From Bog-532 sp963828445 (GTDB lineage Bacteria; Actinomycetota; Actinomycetes; Streptosporangiales; Streptosporangiaceae): a stretch of DNA of 64,000 bases. Position 1 is the stretch's first letter. Each line of letters starts with the position of its first letter. Positions 26,780-37,995 of the stretch are shown here, in pieces. Position numbers and translations under genes: made by a program. Under the pieces are notes generated by a model that saw nothing but the letters and a program-made list of their open reading frames with translations, made no database searches and was not told the origin of the DNA. The DNA lies in assembly GCA_963828445.1 (NCBI GenBank), contig CAWHFP010000017.1, positions 1-64,000 of the forward strand, read 5' to 3'.

Positions 26780-28626
26780 ATGCCGGTGGATTACGGTGCC
26801 AATGACGGTGCTTCGGCGCCGCTGTTCGCGTCACCGCACATCACCCTCACCGAGGCCGGGCCGGACGCCGATCACGGCAGCCTGCTGCTCCGGTCGGCCG
26901 AACCCCTGGGCCGCTACCCCCGGACCGTGCTGGACAGCGCCCGGGCCTGGGCCCGGGTCGACCCGCACCGGGTGCTGGTGGCCGAGCGTGAGGGGGCCGG
27001 GGAGTGGCGCATCTGCCGCTACGGCGGCGCGATGGCCGCGGCCGACAGCGTCGGGCAGGCCCTGCTCGACCGGGGCCTGGGGCCGGACCGGCCGCTGCTG
27101 GTGCTGTCCGGCAACAGCGTCGACCACCTGATCGTGACGCTGGGCGCGATGAGCGCGGGCATCCCGGTGGCCCCGGTCAGCCCGGCGTACTCGCTGCAGA
27201 GCCACGATCACACCCGCCTGCGGCAGATCGCCGCCCTGACCGATCCCGGCGCCGTATTCGCTGATCATGCCGAAGGTCATCGTCTGGCCCTCGACGCCGT
27301 GGTCGGCGCTTCCGCCCGCCGGGGTGCGGCGGCGTTGCCGGTGATCGTGAGCGACGGCCGCCGCGACGGCGCCCTTCAGCTCGGCGACCTGCAGGCCACC
27401 ACCCCCGGCCCGGCCCTGGCCGCGGCGGCGGCCGCGGTCACGCCGGACAGCGTGGCCAAGATCCTGTTCACCTCGGGCTCGACCGGCGCCCCCAAGGGTG
27501 TCCTGAACACGCACCGGATGCTGGCCGCCAACCAGCAGATGATCCGCCAGGTGTGGCCGTTCCTGGCCGCCGAGCCGCCGGTCATCGTGGACTGGCTGCC
27601 GTGGAGCCACACCTTCGGCGGCAACCACAACCTGAACATGGTGCTGACCAACGGCGGCACCGTCTACATCGACGCCGGCCGGCCGGCGCCGGCCTGGTTC
27701 GGCCAGACCGTGCGCAACCTGGCCGACGTCCCGCCCACCGTGTACTTCAACGTGCCCGCCGGGTACGCGCAGCTGGTGCCCGCGCTGGAGGCCGACCCGG
27801 ACTTCGCCCGGCGGTTCTTCGCCCGGCTGCGGCTGATGTTCAACGCGGCGGCGGCGTTGCCCGCGGCCCTGCGGGACCGGCTGGGCGAGCTGGCCGTCCG
27901 GACCACCGGGCACGCGGTCCCGGTCACCGGGTCGTGGGGTGCGACCGAGACCGGCCCGGCCGTGACCGCCGCCCACTTCGCGTTCACCGACGCCCGCGGC
28001 ATCGGCGCGCCGCTGCCGGGCGCCGTGGTCAAGCTGGTGCCGGCCGAGGAGGCGTACGAGATCCGGGTCAAGGGCCCGATGGTCACCCCCGGCTACCACG
28101 GCCGCCCGGACCTGACCGCGGCCGCGTTCGACGCCGAGGGGTTCTACCGGTCCGGGGACGCGGCCGCCCTGGCCGACCCGGACGATCCCGACGCCGGGCT
28201 GGTGTTCCGCGGCCGCCTGGCCGAGGACTTCAAGCTGACCAGCGGGACGTTCGTCCGGGTCGGGGCGGTCCGCACCGCGCTGCTGTCGGCGGCCCCGCTG
28301 CTGGCCGACGCGGTGATCGCGGGTGAGGGCCGGTCCTTCGCCTGCGCGCTGGCCTGGCTGAACCAGGCCCAGGTGGCCGGGCGCCCGGCCGGCCAGGTCC
28401 GGCCGGACCTGGCCGCCGCGCTGGCCCGGCACAACCAGAACGGCGGGTCGGCGGCCCGGATCGAGCGGCTGATCCTGCTGGACGAGCCGGCCGACCTGGA
28501 TGCGGGCGAGATCACCGACAAGGGGTACGTCAACCAGCGGCAGGTGCTGCGCCGCCGGGCCGCCTGGTCGAGCGGCTGTACGCCGACCCGCCCCCGGCCG
28601 AGGTCATCGTGGCCGCCGCCCGGTGA
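26780..28626 (+). CDS. Feruloyl-CoA synthase-like acyl-CoA ligase, frameshifted near its end
   Basis: Repaired length 615 residues, ANL superfamily. The P-loop is LFTSGSTGAPKGV. SWGATETGPAVT is the A5 motif, close to feruloyl-CoA synthase sequences, and GFYRSGDAAAL and VFRGRLAEDFKLTSGTFV form the hinge and C-domain. It activates an aromatic or arylpropenoic acid with ATP and CoA; which one cannot be read off. One base appears to be missing near 28552-28564: the next frame gives LVERLYADPPPAEVIVAAAR and stops at 28624-28626. ATG 26780 has a G-rich stretch upstream. It sits between the PaaX regulator and the boxC promoter. Confidence 0.8.
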
Positions 28627-28641
28627 AAATGCTACGGAGTC

Positions 28642-28669
28642 TTGACGAATCTACTCGCTAACGTAGAAC
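28642..28669 (+). promoter_or_regulatory. Candidate promoter of the box operon
   Basis: TTGACG (28642-28647) and TAGAAC (28664-28669) are separated by 16 bases, a fair sigma-70-type match lying 32 bases before the boxC start. A short inverted repeat (GGGAG/CTCCC) follows before the coding sequence. Confidence 0.45.
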
Positions 28670-28700
28670 ATGGGAGGACTGACTCCCGCAGAGGACGATC

Positions 28701-30374
<1,674 letters not shown>

Positions 30375-30380
30375 CCAGCC

Positions 30381-31797
30381 ATGACCGCGCCTGACTACAC
30401 CGAGAAGATCCCCAACAACGTCGAGCTGCGCGAGGACCGGCGGCTGCAGCGGGCCCTGGAGTCCTGGCAGCCGAACTTCCTGAACTGGTGGGAGTCGATG
30501 GGCCCGACGCTGCCGACCCAGGACGTCTACCTGCGCACCGCGATCAACGTGGGCCGGGAGGGCTGGGCGCACTTCGGCCACGTGGCCATGAAGGACTACC
30601 GGTGGGGGATCTTCCTGGCCGAGCGGGACCAGGACCGCCGCATCGCCTTCGGCCAGCACAAGGGCGAGCCCGCCTGGCAGAAGGTGCCGGGCGAGTACCG
30701 CGCCGACCTGCAGCGGCTGGTGGTGATCCAGGGCGACACCGAGCCCGCCAGCGTGGAGCAGCAGCGCAACCTGGGCGCGACCGCGCCGTCCCTGTACGAC
30801 CTGCGCAACCTGTTCCAGGTCAACGTGGAGGAGGGGCGGCACCTGTGGGCCATGGTCTACCTGCTGCACGCCTACTTCGGCCGGGAGGGCCGCGAGGAGG
30901 CCGAGGAACTGCTGCACCGCAACTCCGGCAGCGAGGACTCGCCCCGCATCCTGGGCGCCTTCAACGAGGAGACCCCGGACTGGCTGTCGTTCTACATGTT
31001 CACCTACTTCACCGACCGGGACGGCAAGTACCAGCTGGGCACGCTGAAGGAGAGCGGCTTCGACCCGCTCTCGCGGACCTGTGAGTTCATGCTCAAGGAG
31101 GAGGCCCACCACATGATGGTGGGCACCACCGGGGTGGACCGGGTGGTCAGCCGGACGGCCCAGGTCATGGTGGAGAACGACACCGACGACGTGGCCGGCC
31201 TCGGGGTCGTGCCGCTGCCGGTCATCCAGAAGTACCTGAACTTCCACTACAGCGTGTCCCTCGACCTGTTCGGCGGGGAGACCTCGACCAACGTGGCCAA
31301 CTACTACACCGCCGGGCTGAAGGGCCGCTGGATGGAGGAGCGGCGCAAGGACGACCACCGGCTGGCCGACGACGCCTTCATGGTCGACGCGGTCGACGAC
31401 GGGGAAATCGGGCTGGCCGAGGTGTCCGCGCTGACCGGGCTCAACTCCGACCTGCGCCGGGAGTACATCTCGGACTGCCAGGGCGGGGTCAAGCGGTGGA
31501 ACAAGATCCTGGCCGAGGCGGGCCTGGCCGCACCGGCTGAAGCTCCCGCACGTGGCCTTCAACCGCAAGGTCGGCGCGTTCGCGTCTATCGAGGCCAGCC
31601 CGGACGGTGAGAAACTGTCGCCCGAAGAGTGGCAACGGCGGCAGAGCCAGTGGCTGCCCACCGACGTGGACAAGACCCACGTCCGCTCGCTGATGCAGCC
31701 GGTGCACGAGCGCGGCAAGATCGCGGCCTGGATCGCGCCGCCCCGCAACGGGATCAACGGCAAGCCGTTCGACTACGACTACGTCCACCTGGCCTAG
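30381..31797 (+). CDS. boxB: Benzoyl-CoA 2,3-epoxidase subunit B, frameshifted near its end
   Basis: Repaired length 471 residues, matching known BoxB. BoxB is the diiron oxygenase that epoxidises benzoyl-CoA, using electrons from a reductase (BoxA). Residues E121, E151, H154, D212, E241 and H244 follow the BoxB diiron-ligand spacing, seen in NVEEGRHLWAM and LKEEAHHMMVG. The frame breaks near 31532-31537; removing one base continues as LKLPHVAFNRKVGAFASIE and ends KPFDYDYVHLA at 31797. The reductase gene boxA is not in this window, so electrons must come from elsewhere. Confidence 0.92.
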
Positions 31798-31845
31798 GAC
31801 CGGCTCGGCAGCGGAACCGGCCCGGAGAATCGGAGCGCAGCGGCG

Positions 31846-33423
31846 ATGGTGCAGCTGTTCAACGCATGTGAGTACCTGCTGGACCGGCGGCTGGCCGCCG
31901 GGGACGCGCCGCGGACCGCGCTGACCGGCAGCGCCGGTGATCTCAGCTACGCGGGCCTGCACGACCAGGTGTGCCGGACCGCGGCCGGCCTGCGCGACCT
32001 GGGCCTGCAGCCCGAGCAGCGGGTGCTGATGCTGATGGCCGACTCACCGCAGTTCGTGGTGGTCTACCTGGCCGCGATGCGGATGGGCGCGGTCCCGGTC
32101 CCGGTGTCGACCATGCTGCACGCCGACGGCGTGGCCGAACTGCTGCGCGACTCCCGGGCCCGGTTCCTGGCCGTCACCGGTGAGTTCGGCCCGGTGGCGG
32201 TGGGGGCGGCCACGGCCGCGCCCGAACTGGCCGGGATCCTGGCCGACGTCGCCCTGGACGGCGCGCCGGTCCCGGTGCACCGGCTCGGCGAGCTGGCCTC
32301 GGGACCGGCCGACGAGACGATCTACCCGACCGGCCCGGACTCGCCCGCGTTCTGGCTCTACACCTCGGGCACCACCGGGACGGCCAAGGCGGCCATGCAC
32401 CGGCAGGCCGCGATCCAGGTCGTGTGCGAGACCTACGGCACCCAGGTGCTGGGCATCCGCCCCGACGACCGCTGCCTGTCGGCGGCCAAGGCGTTCTTCG
32501 CCTACGGCCTGGGCAACTCGGTGCTGTTCCCGCTGTCGGTGGGGGCCACCGCGGTGCTGGAGCCCAGCCCGTCCCGGCCCGACGTGATCGCGGGCGCGGC
32601 CGCCAAGCACGGCGCCAGCTTGTTCTTCGCGGGCCCGACCTTCTTCGCCAACATGCTCCGGGCCGGCCTGCCCGCCGACGCGCTGGCCGGGGTCCGGCTG
32701 GCCGCCTCGGCCGGCGAGGCCCTCCCGGCCGCGCTCTACACCCGGTGGACGGCGCACTTCGGGGTGGACATCCTGGACGGCATCGGCATGACCGAGATGC
32801 TGCACATCTTCCTGTCCAACCGGCCCGGTGCGGTCAAGGCGGGCACCACCGGGGTCGCGGTGCCCGGCTACGACCTGCGCCTGCTGGACGAGGGCGGCCA
32901 GGAGGTGCCGCCGGGCACCCCCGGGACGCTGTTCGTGCGGGGCGGGTCCACCGCCACCGGCTACTGGTCCCGCTACGACACCTCCCGCCAGGTGTTCCAG
33001 GGCGAGTGGCTGCGGACCGGCGACACCTACGTGCAGGACCCCGACGGCTACTACGCCTGCCTGGGCCGCACCGGGGACATGCTCAAGGCGTCCGGCATCT
33101 GGGTCAGCCCGGCCGAGGTCGAAGGCCGGCTGCTCAGCCACGACGCCGTGGCCCAGGCCGTGGTGGTGGCGGCCCCGGACACCAACGGGCTGGAGAAGCC
33201 GGTGGCCTACGTGGTGCTGAACGACGGGCGGTCGGTGACCGAGGACGAGCTGATCGAGTTCTGCCGCCAGGGGCTGCCGTCGTTCAAGCGCCCCCGCAAG
33301 GTGGTGTTCGTACCCGGCTATCCCACCACCGCGACCGGGAAGATCCGCCGGGTCGAGCTGCGCCGGATGGCCGCCACCGTGCTGGTGCCCAGCGACCCGC
33401 CCACCGAAGCCGTCCCGAAGTAA
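31846..33423 (+). CDS. Benzoate-CoA ligase
   Basis: A 525-residue ANL ligase that makes benzoyl-CoA from benzoate, ATP and CoA, the entry step of the box pathway. Motifs: LYTSGTTGTAKAAMH (P-loop), DILDGIGMTEMLHIFLSN (A5, as in BadA/BclA benzoate ligases), TGDTYVQDPDGYYACLGRTGDMLKASG and the C-terminal catalytic Lys in PTTATGKIRR. It begins 48 bases after boxB in the same direction. Related ligases accept 2-aminobenzoate or fluorobenzoates, so the range is not fixed. Confidence 0.88.
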   Translation: MVQLFNACEYLLDRRLAAGDAPRTALTGSAGDLSYAGLHDQVCRTAAGLRDLGLQPEQRVLMLMADSPQFVVVYLAAMRMGAVPVPVSTMLHADGVAELLRDSRARFLAVTGEFGPVAVGAATAAPELAGILADVALDGAPVPVHRLGELASGPADETIYPTGPDSPAFWLYTSGTTGTAKAAMHRQAAIQVVCETYGTQVLGIRPDDRCLSAAKAFFAYGLGNSVLFPLSVGATAVLEPSPSRPDVIAGAAAKHGASLFFAGPTFFANMLRAGLPADALAGVRLAASAGEALPAALYTRWTAHFGVDILDGIGMTEMLHIFLSNRPGAVKAGTTGVAVPGYDLRLLDEGGQEVPPGTPGTLFVRGGSTATGYWSRYDTSRQVFQGEWLRTGDTYVQDPDGYYACLGRTGDMLKASGIWVSPAEVEGRLLSHDAVAQAVVVAAPDTNGLEKPVAYVVLNDGRSVTEDELIEFCRQGLPSFKRPRKVVFVPGYPTTATGKIRRVELRRMAATVLVPSDPPTEAVPK

Positions 33424-33448
33424 CGAGCCGGAAGAACCAGGGAGCGCG

Positions 33449-33886
33449 ATGAGCCTGCACTGGGAGAAAGAGGACACGCCGCGCTGGGACGCGGACAAGC
33501 AGCGCCTGTTCGGCCCGGCCGAGCTGGCCGCGGTCGGTCTCGGCCAGCCCGCCCCCGGCGAGGCCCTGGCCGACGAGTGGTGGCGGGTCCGGGACGACGA
33601 CGGCACCGTGACCGGCTACGGCTGGCTGGACAGCGAGTGGGGCGACGCCGAGATCACGTTCCTGGTCGACCCCGGCCGCCGGGGCGCGGGCATCGGCGCG
33701 TTCATCGTCAACCAGCTCGAAGCCGAGGCGGCCGGGCGCGGGCTGAACTACATCTACAACGTGGTGCCCAGCAGCCACCCGGACCCGGACTGGATGACCA
33801 GCTGGCTGCGGTCCCACGGCTTCGGGCCCGGCCACGGCGACCTGCGCCGCCGGGTCCGCCACGCCAGCCCCGCCCCGCCCGGCTGA
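33449..33886 (+). CDS. GNAT-family N-acetyltransferase
   Basis: A 145-residue single GNAT domain. The strand EITFLVDPGRRGAGIGAFIVNQLE contains the acetyl-CoA-binding R-x-x-G-x-G/A turn, followed by a helix and the closing WLRSHGFG. AGGGAGC precedes the ATG. It lies 25 bases after the benzoate-CoA ligase gene and is probably co-transcribed. Some ligases of this type are controlled by lysine acetylation, so it could modify one of the two aryl-CoA ligases (inference from position only). Confidence 0.8.
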   Translation: MSLHWEKEDTPRWDADKQRLFGPAELAAVGLGQPAPGEALADEWWRVRDDDGTVTGYGWLDSEWGDAEITFLVDPGRRGAGIGAFIVNQLEAEAAGRGLNYIYNVVPSSHPDPDWMTSWLRSHGFGPGHGDLRRRVRHASPAPPG

Positions 33887-33946
33887 CCGCGAGTCCCACC
33901 GGCCCGGTCAGACCAGCTCTGTCGGACCCGCTCGTTACCATCGGGC

Positions 33947-35359
33947 ATGGCCATGAACGGCGCGCGGCGCTCCTCGTCGCTGGCCGTCGCCGCGCTCTGC
34001 CTGGTCCAGTTCATCGACGTGCTCGGGGTGACCGTGGTGGTCACCGCGCTGCCGGCCATGCTGGCCAGCCTGCACAGTTCCGGCGCCAGCAGCACGCTGG
34101 TGGCCACCGGCTACGCGATGTTCTTCGGCGGCCTGCTCATGCTGGGCGCCCGGCTGGGGGACCGGTTCGGGCACCGCCGGACGATCCTGGCCGGGCTGGC
34201 CGTGCTGGCCGTGGGCGGGGTGGTGGCGGCCACCGCTTCGTCGGTGGCCGCGCTGACCGCGGGCCGCTGCCTGCAGGGGGCGGCCGCCGCGGCCTCGGTG
34301 CCCTCGGCGCTGCGGCTGCTGACCACGGTGACCGCCGAGGGCCCGGAGCGGCGGCGGGCCATCGCCGCCTGGAGCGCGGCCGGCGCCGCCGCCGGGGCCA
34401 GCGGGTTCGTGGTCGGTGGCGTCGTGACCGACCTGGCCAGCTGGCGGTTCGTGTTCTGGGCCTACCTGCCGATCGCGGCCGGCCTGGCCGCGGCCATCGC
34501 CGGGTCGGTGCCCGGCGACGCCGACGACCGCCCCGCGACCTCGCTGAACCTGGGCGGGTCGGCGCTGTTCACCGCGGCCGTGATGGCCTTCGTGGTCGGC
34601 ACCACCGTGATCACCCGGCCCGCGGGCCGCCTGGCCGGCGGCCTGCTGCTGGCCACCTGCGCGGTGCTGCTGGCCGGGTTCCGGGCCGTCGACCGGCGCG
34701 CGGCGGCGCCGCTGCTGCCGGGCCCGCTGACCCGCGACCGCCCGCTCCGGCAGGGCGCCCTCGGCAGCTTCCTCAACACCGCCGCCACCAGCTCGGTGGT
34801 CACCCTGGTCACCTTGTACCTGCAGAACACCCTGCACCGCACGCCGCTCGAGGCGGCCGCGACCTTGGTGCCGTTCAGCCTGCTGGTCATCGTCGGGTCG
34901 GCCGCGTCCGCGGCCCTGCTGCGCCGCCTGGTCCCGCCGCGGGTGGTGGCGGCCGGCCTGCTGATCATCGCGGTCGCGGACGCCGCGCTGATCCCGGCGG
35001 CCCGCTCGGTGTGGGCCGTGCCGGTCTGCGCGGCCGCCGCCGGCCTGGGCATCGGGCTGTCCTCGGTGGCCGCCACCGGCCTGGGCACCGAGGTCAGCGA
35101 GCGCTGGCGGGGGAGCGCGTCCGGCATCATCAACACCGCCGCCCAGCTCGGTACCGCCCTGGGCACCGCCGTGCTGCTGCTGATCGCCGCGCTGACCAGC
35201 GGCCTGCCCGGTCCGGGGCACCCGCCGCCCCGGCTGGCCTGGGGGGTCGGGGCCGCGCTGGCCGCGGCCGGGGCGCTCCGGTTCGCGCTGGCCCGGTCCG
35301 GTCAGGCCGCCCCGGCGCCGCGTCCCGGAGCGGCCGTCACGACACGGCGTCCCGGGTAG
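33947..35359 (+). CDS. MFS transporter, DHA2-like (14-helix drug/proton antiporter type)
   Basis: A 470-residue polytopic membrane protein. Motif A (GARLGDRFGHRRTIL) follows the second helix; AGRCLQGAAAAASVPSALRL is the motif C-like region of exporters. The number of hydrophobic segments fits 14 helices. Starts at 33947 or 33953. The 3' end overlaps the convergent MmyB-like regulator by 23 bases. Substrate unknown; with the regulator it could form a resistance module, but convergence argues against shared control. Confidence 0.85.
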   Translation: MAMNGARRSSSLAVAALCLVQFIDVLGVTVVVTALPAMLASLHSSGASSTLVATGYAMFFGGLLMLGARLGDRFGHRRTILAGLAVLAVGGVVAATASSVAALTAGRCLQGAAAAASVPSALRLLTTVTAEGPERRRAIAAWSAAGAAAGASGFVVGGVVTDLASWRFVFWAYLPIAAGLAAAIAGSVPGDADDRPATSLNLGGSALFTAAVMAFVVGTTVITRPAGRLAGGLLLATCAVLLAGFRAVDRRAAAPLLPGPLTRDRPLRQGALGSFLNTAATSSVVTLVTLYLQNTLHRTPLEAAATLVPFSLLVIVGSAASAALLRRLVPPRVVAAGLLIIAVADAALIPAARSVWAVPVCAAAAGLGIGLSSVAATGLGTEVSERWRGSASGIINTAAQLGTALGTAVLLLIAALTSGLPGPGHPPPRLAWGVGAALAAAGALRFALARSGQAAPAPRPGAAVTTRRPG

Positions 35360-36236
35360 CCAGCGCGGGCAGTTCCAGCAGCTTGGCCTCGGTGGCCGCG
35401 TCGGCCGGGGCGTAGCCCACCGCCAGCAGGCCGTCCTCGCGGGGCTCGGCCCACAGCTGGAACCGGATCAGGCTCAGCGTGCCCACCACCGGGTGCCGGT
35501 AGTGCTTGGGGGCGTTGCCGTAGGCCCGGACCTCGCGCTGCTGCCACAGCTGGTCGAACACGGGTGAGACCTGACGCACCTGGTCCAGCAGCTGCTGCCA
35601 GGCCGGCTCGGTCACGTGCCGGGCCATCACCGTGCGGAACTGGCTGACCAGGCTGGGCGCGTTCTCTTCCCACTCCACCCAGCGCCGGCGCCGGTCCGGG
35701 TCGCTGAAGTACAGCATCAGCGCGTTCCGCTCGCCGGGCGCCACCTTGCCCATGCCGAGCAGCCCGTCGAAGCCGCGGTTGAAGGCCAGCACGTCCCAGC
35801 GCGCGTTCTGCACGGCGGCCGGGTACGGGTCGAGCTTGCGCAGCAGAGCGGGCAGGAAGGCCGGGATGTCCGCGGGCTCCCGGGGCTCGGGGGGCTGGGC
35901 CACCCCGGCCAGGGTGAACAGGTAGGTCCGCTCGGCCGGGTCGAGCTGCAGCGCGTCCGAGATGGCCCGGAGCACCTGCGCGGAGGCCCGCACCCGCCGG
36001 CCCTGCTCGAGCCAGGTGTACCAGGTCACCCCGACCGCGGCCAGCTCGGCGACTTCCTCGCGGCGCAGGCCCGGCGTGCGGCGGCGTTCGGTGGGCCGGA
36101 TACCGACCTCGTCCGGGCTGATCCGTTCCCGCCGGCTGCGCAGAAAGGCGGCGAACTCGCGCCGCCGCGCCTCCTCGCTGGTACTCGCGCTGGTGCCCGC
36201 GGCGCCCCCGGCGCCCGCGGATAGCGACATCAACAT
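35337..36236 (-). CDS. Helix-turn-helix regulator with MmyB-like ligand-binding domain
   Basis: About 299 residues. An N-terminal XRE-type helix-turn-helix (FLRSRRERISPDEVG, RRTPGLRREEVAELAAVGVTWYTWLEQGR) precedes the MmyB-like sensor domain (HPVVGTLSLIRFQLWAEPREDG), which in the family has a PAS-like fold binding a fatty acid or other ligand. ATG 36236 was taken as the start because the helix-turn-helix begins shortly after; ATG 36230 is possible. An upstream extension lacks family similarity. A second gene of this kind is cut off at the right edge of the window. Confidence 0.86.
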   Translation of the reverse strand: MLMSLSAGAGGAAGTSASTSEEARRREFAAFLRSRRERISPDEVGIRPTERRRTPGLRREEVAELAAVGVTWYTWLEQGRRVRASAQVLRAISDALQLDPAERTYLFTLAGVAQPPEPREPADIPAFLPALLRKLDPYPAAVQNARWDVLAFNRGFDGLLGMGKVAPGERNALMLYFSDPDRRRRWVEWEENAPSLVSQFRTVMARHVTEPAWQQLLDQVRQVSPVFDQLWQQREVRAYGNAPKHYRHPVVGTLSLIRFQLWAEPREDGLLAVGYAPADAATEAKLLELPALATRDAVS

Positions 36237-36405
36237 GTTTCCCCGTGTCCTTCCCCATGGCGGGATCCCGCGCCCGGCAACGCCCCCCGCTGCCCGGCAC
36301 GCCGAGACGCACCGGCCCCCGTGGCCAGGCGTCTCAAAGGTCAAGATAGGGAAATTCAAGACCAACCGAATTGATTCTCCATAAATGGTCGATGACCCGA
36401 CATCT

Positions 36406-36444
36406 GCGGTGCTGGCCCGGCGCACCGCGCCGGGCCAGCACCGC
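36406..36444 (-). terminator. Perfect 18-bp hairpin after the beta-helix gene
   Basis: The 18 bases at 36406-36423 (GCGGTGCTGGCCCGGCGC) pair perfectly with 36427-36444 around a 3-base loop (ACC). It lies just beyond the beta-helix stop codon and before the MmyB-like gene on the same strand, so it should end the first transcript. It is the longest perfect hairpin I found in the window. Confidence 0.7.
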
Positions 36445-36460
36445 CAGGGCGACGATCAGC

Positions 36461-37628
36461 TCACGAGAAGGTCGGTGAACTGCCGAACGCGCTGGTCACA
36501 TCCTCGAAGCGGTTGTGCTGGGCGCCCCGCACGGTGACCGGGCCGCCCGCGGTGAAGATGCCGTAGTAGTCGGCGGAGATCGTGTTGCCCTCGACCGTGA
36601 TGGCCAGCGGGCTGGCGTCGCCCAGGTACACGCCGGTGGTCTGGCTGTCACCTTCGGACGTGCGCAGGTTGTTGACGCCGATCCGGTTGCCGGTGACCAC
36701 GTTGCCGGACAGGTTCATGCCCGGCGCGTGCGCGTGCACGTCGAAACCGGCGTGCCCGTTGCCGTCGAACACGTTCCCGGTCACGACGTTGTCGAACACC
36801 CCGCCGGTGGCCCCGGCCAGGATCACCCCGCTGCCGGCCGAGGCCGCCGCCGCCGACGGCGTGCCCAGCCCGTTGTCGTTCGACACGTTGCCGGCCACCA
36901 GGTTGTGGGCGATGCCGTCCCCGGTGTGGTCGGCCAGGGCGATGCCGCAGCCGCCGGGGTTGTCGTTGGTCACGTTGCCGCTGATCACGTCGTCGGCGGC
37001 GGTCCGGTTGAAGTCATCCGAGACGTTGATCCCCACGCTGTTGCCGGTGGACCGGTCCCCGGCCGCCACCGAGTGCGAGGTGCTGTTGATGTCGATCCCG
37101 GAGCCCGCGTTGTCCTCGGTGGTGTCCCCGGTGATCGAAATGTGATCAGCCGGCGTCATGGTCCCGTTGACCAGGCCGGCGGTGACGATCCCGTCGGCCA
37201 GCAGGCCGCCGACGTTGGCCCCGCGCACGGTCAGGCCGCTGATCGTCACGTAGGAGGCGGCCGCGCCCACCCCGTAGGGCTGGCCGGTGGCGTCGATCGT
37301 GGCCCCGGGCCGCCCGGCCAGGTGCAGCGCCCTTGGTGATGGTGACGCTCTCGTGGTAGGTGCCCCGGCACACGATCACCGTGCCCCGGGCCGGAACGGC
37401 GGTGACCGCCGCCTGGATCGAGGCGTAGGCGGCGCTGGCGCACGAGTACCCGGCCGCCCCCGGCCGCCCGCCGGGCGCGACGTACACGGTGGTCACTCCC
37501 GAACCGAAGGCCCCGGCGGCCGGGCCGGACGCGGTGGCCGGCGCGGCGCTGGCCGCGCTCGCGAACACCGGTACCGCCGCCGCGGCGGCCACCCCCAGCA
37601 GGGCCGGCCGGATCAGCGCATGACGCAT
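36461..37628 (-). CDS. Secreted right-handed beta-helix (NosD/pectate-lyase-like repeat) protein, frameshifted
   Basis: Repaired length 388 residues. A Sec signal (ALIRPALLGVAAAAAVPVFASAASA) is followed by a lead-in typical of polysaccharide-type beta-helices (YASIQAAVTAVPARGTVIVCRGTYHESVTI). Then come about ten rungs with the Asn-rich pattern xVxGNxxxxN (for example NVVTGNVFDGNGHAGFDV, GNVVTGNRIGV). One extra base near 37325-37335 splits it; the repaired join reads ALHLAGRPGATIDATG. AAGGGG lies eight bases before the ATG. Such proteins bind or cleave polysaccharides; no catalytic residues can be assigned. Confidence 0.78.
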
Positions 37629-37995
37629 TGATTATCCCCTTATCTTAAGCTGTGAATCGCACGCCGGTGAATTCGGCGTGCATTCCCCATTGGCACGGAC
37701 CAGCCTCACGGGCGGGCCGGTCCAAGATTCTTATACGGCTTAGCCGGTCAGCCAGATTGTCCTTATCCTGGTAGTAGAGCCACCCGTCACATCGGCGCCG
37801 ACGCCGGTATCGTGTTCGAGTCGGATCGCCCTAACCAGGGGCATCCGGGGCCGGCGGGTACGGGGATCCGCCGGCCCCGGATCTTTACTGGCATTACTTT
37901 TCCGGCCTCCCGCATTTACCGAAACTTTTTCAGGTGACGTCAATTTTGCGCAATGCAGCGTGCTATCAGTTCCCCGGGGGAAAAGGGAGCGCGAT
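37629..37995. other. Divergent intergenic region, no protein gene
   Basis: These 367 bases lie between the leftward beta-helix gene and the rightward P450. They are AT-rich at both ends, where promoters should be. The centre contains a 15-bp hairpin (listed separately). No credible gene is seen. Confidence 0.55.
37843..37882 (+). terminator. 15-bp hairpin in a divergent promoter region (terminator-like)
   Basis: ATCCGGGGCCGGCGG (37843-37857) pairs perfectly with 37868-37882 around a 10-base loop, then CTTTACT follows on the plus strand. No annotated gene reads into it, so it would terminate or attenuate an unseen short transcript, or a long P450 leader. Alternatively it is a DNA operator. 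Confidence 0.45.

Noticed and set aside
37762..37837. tRNA-like stretch (TGGTAGTAGAGC, GTTCGAGTC, ending CCA)
   Set aside because: The T-arm stem pairs at only two of five positions and no acceptor stem forms, so it is not a tRNA.
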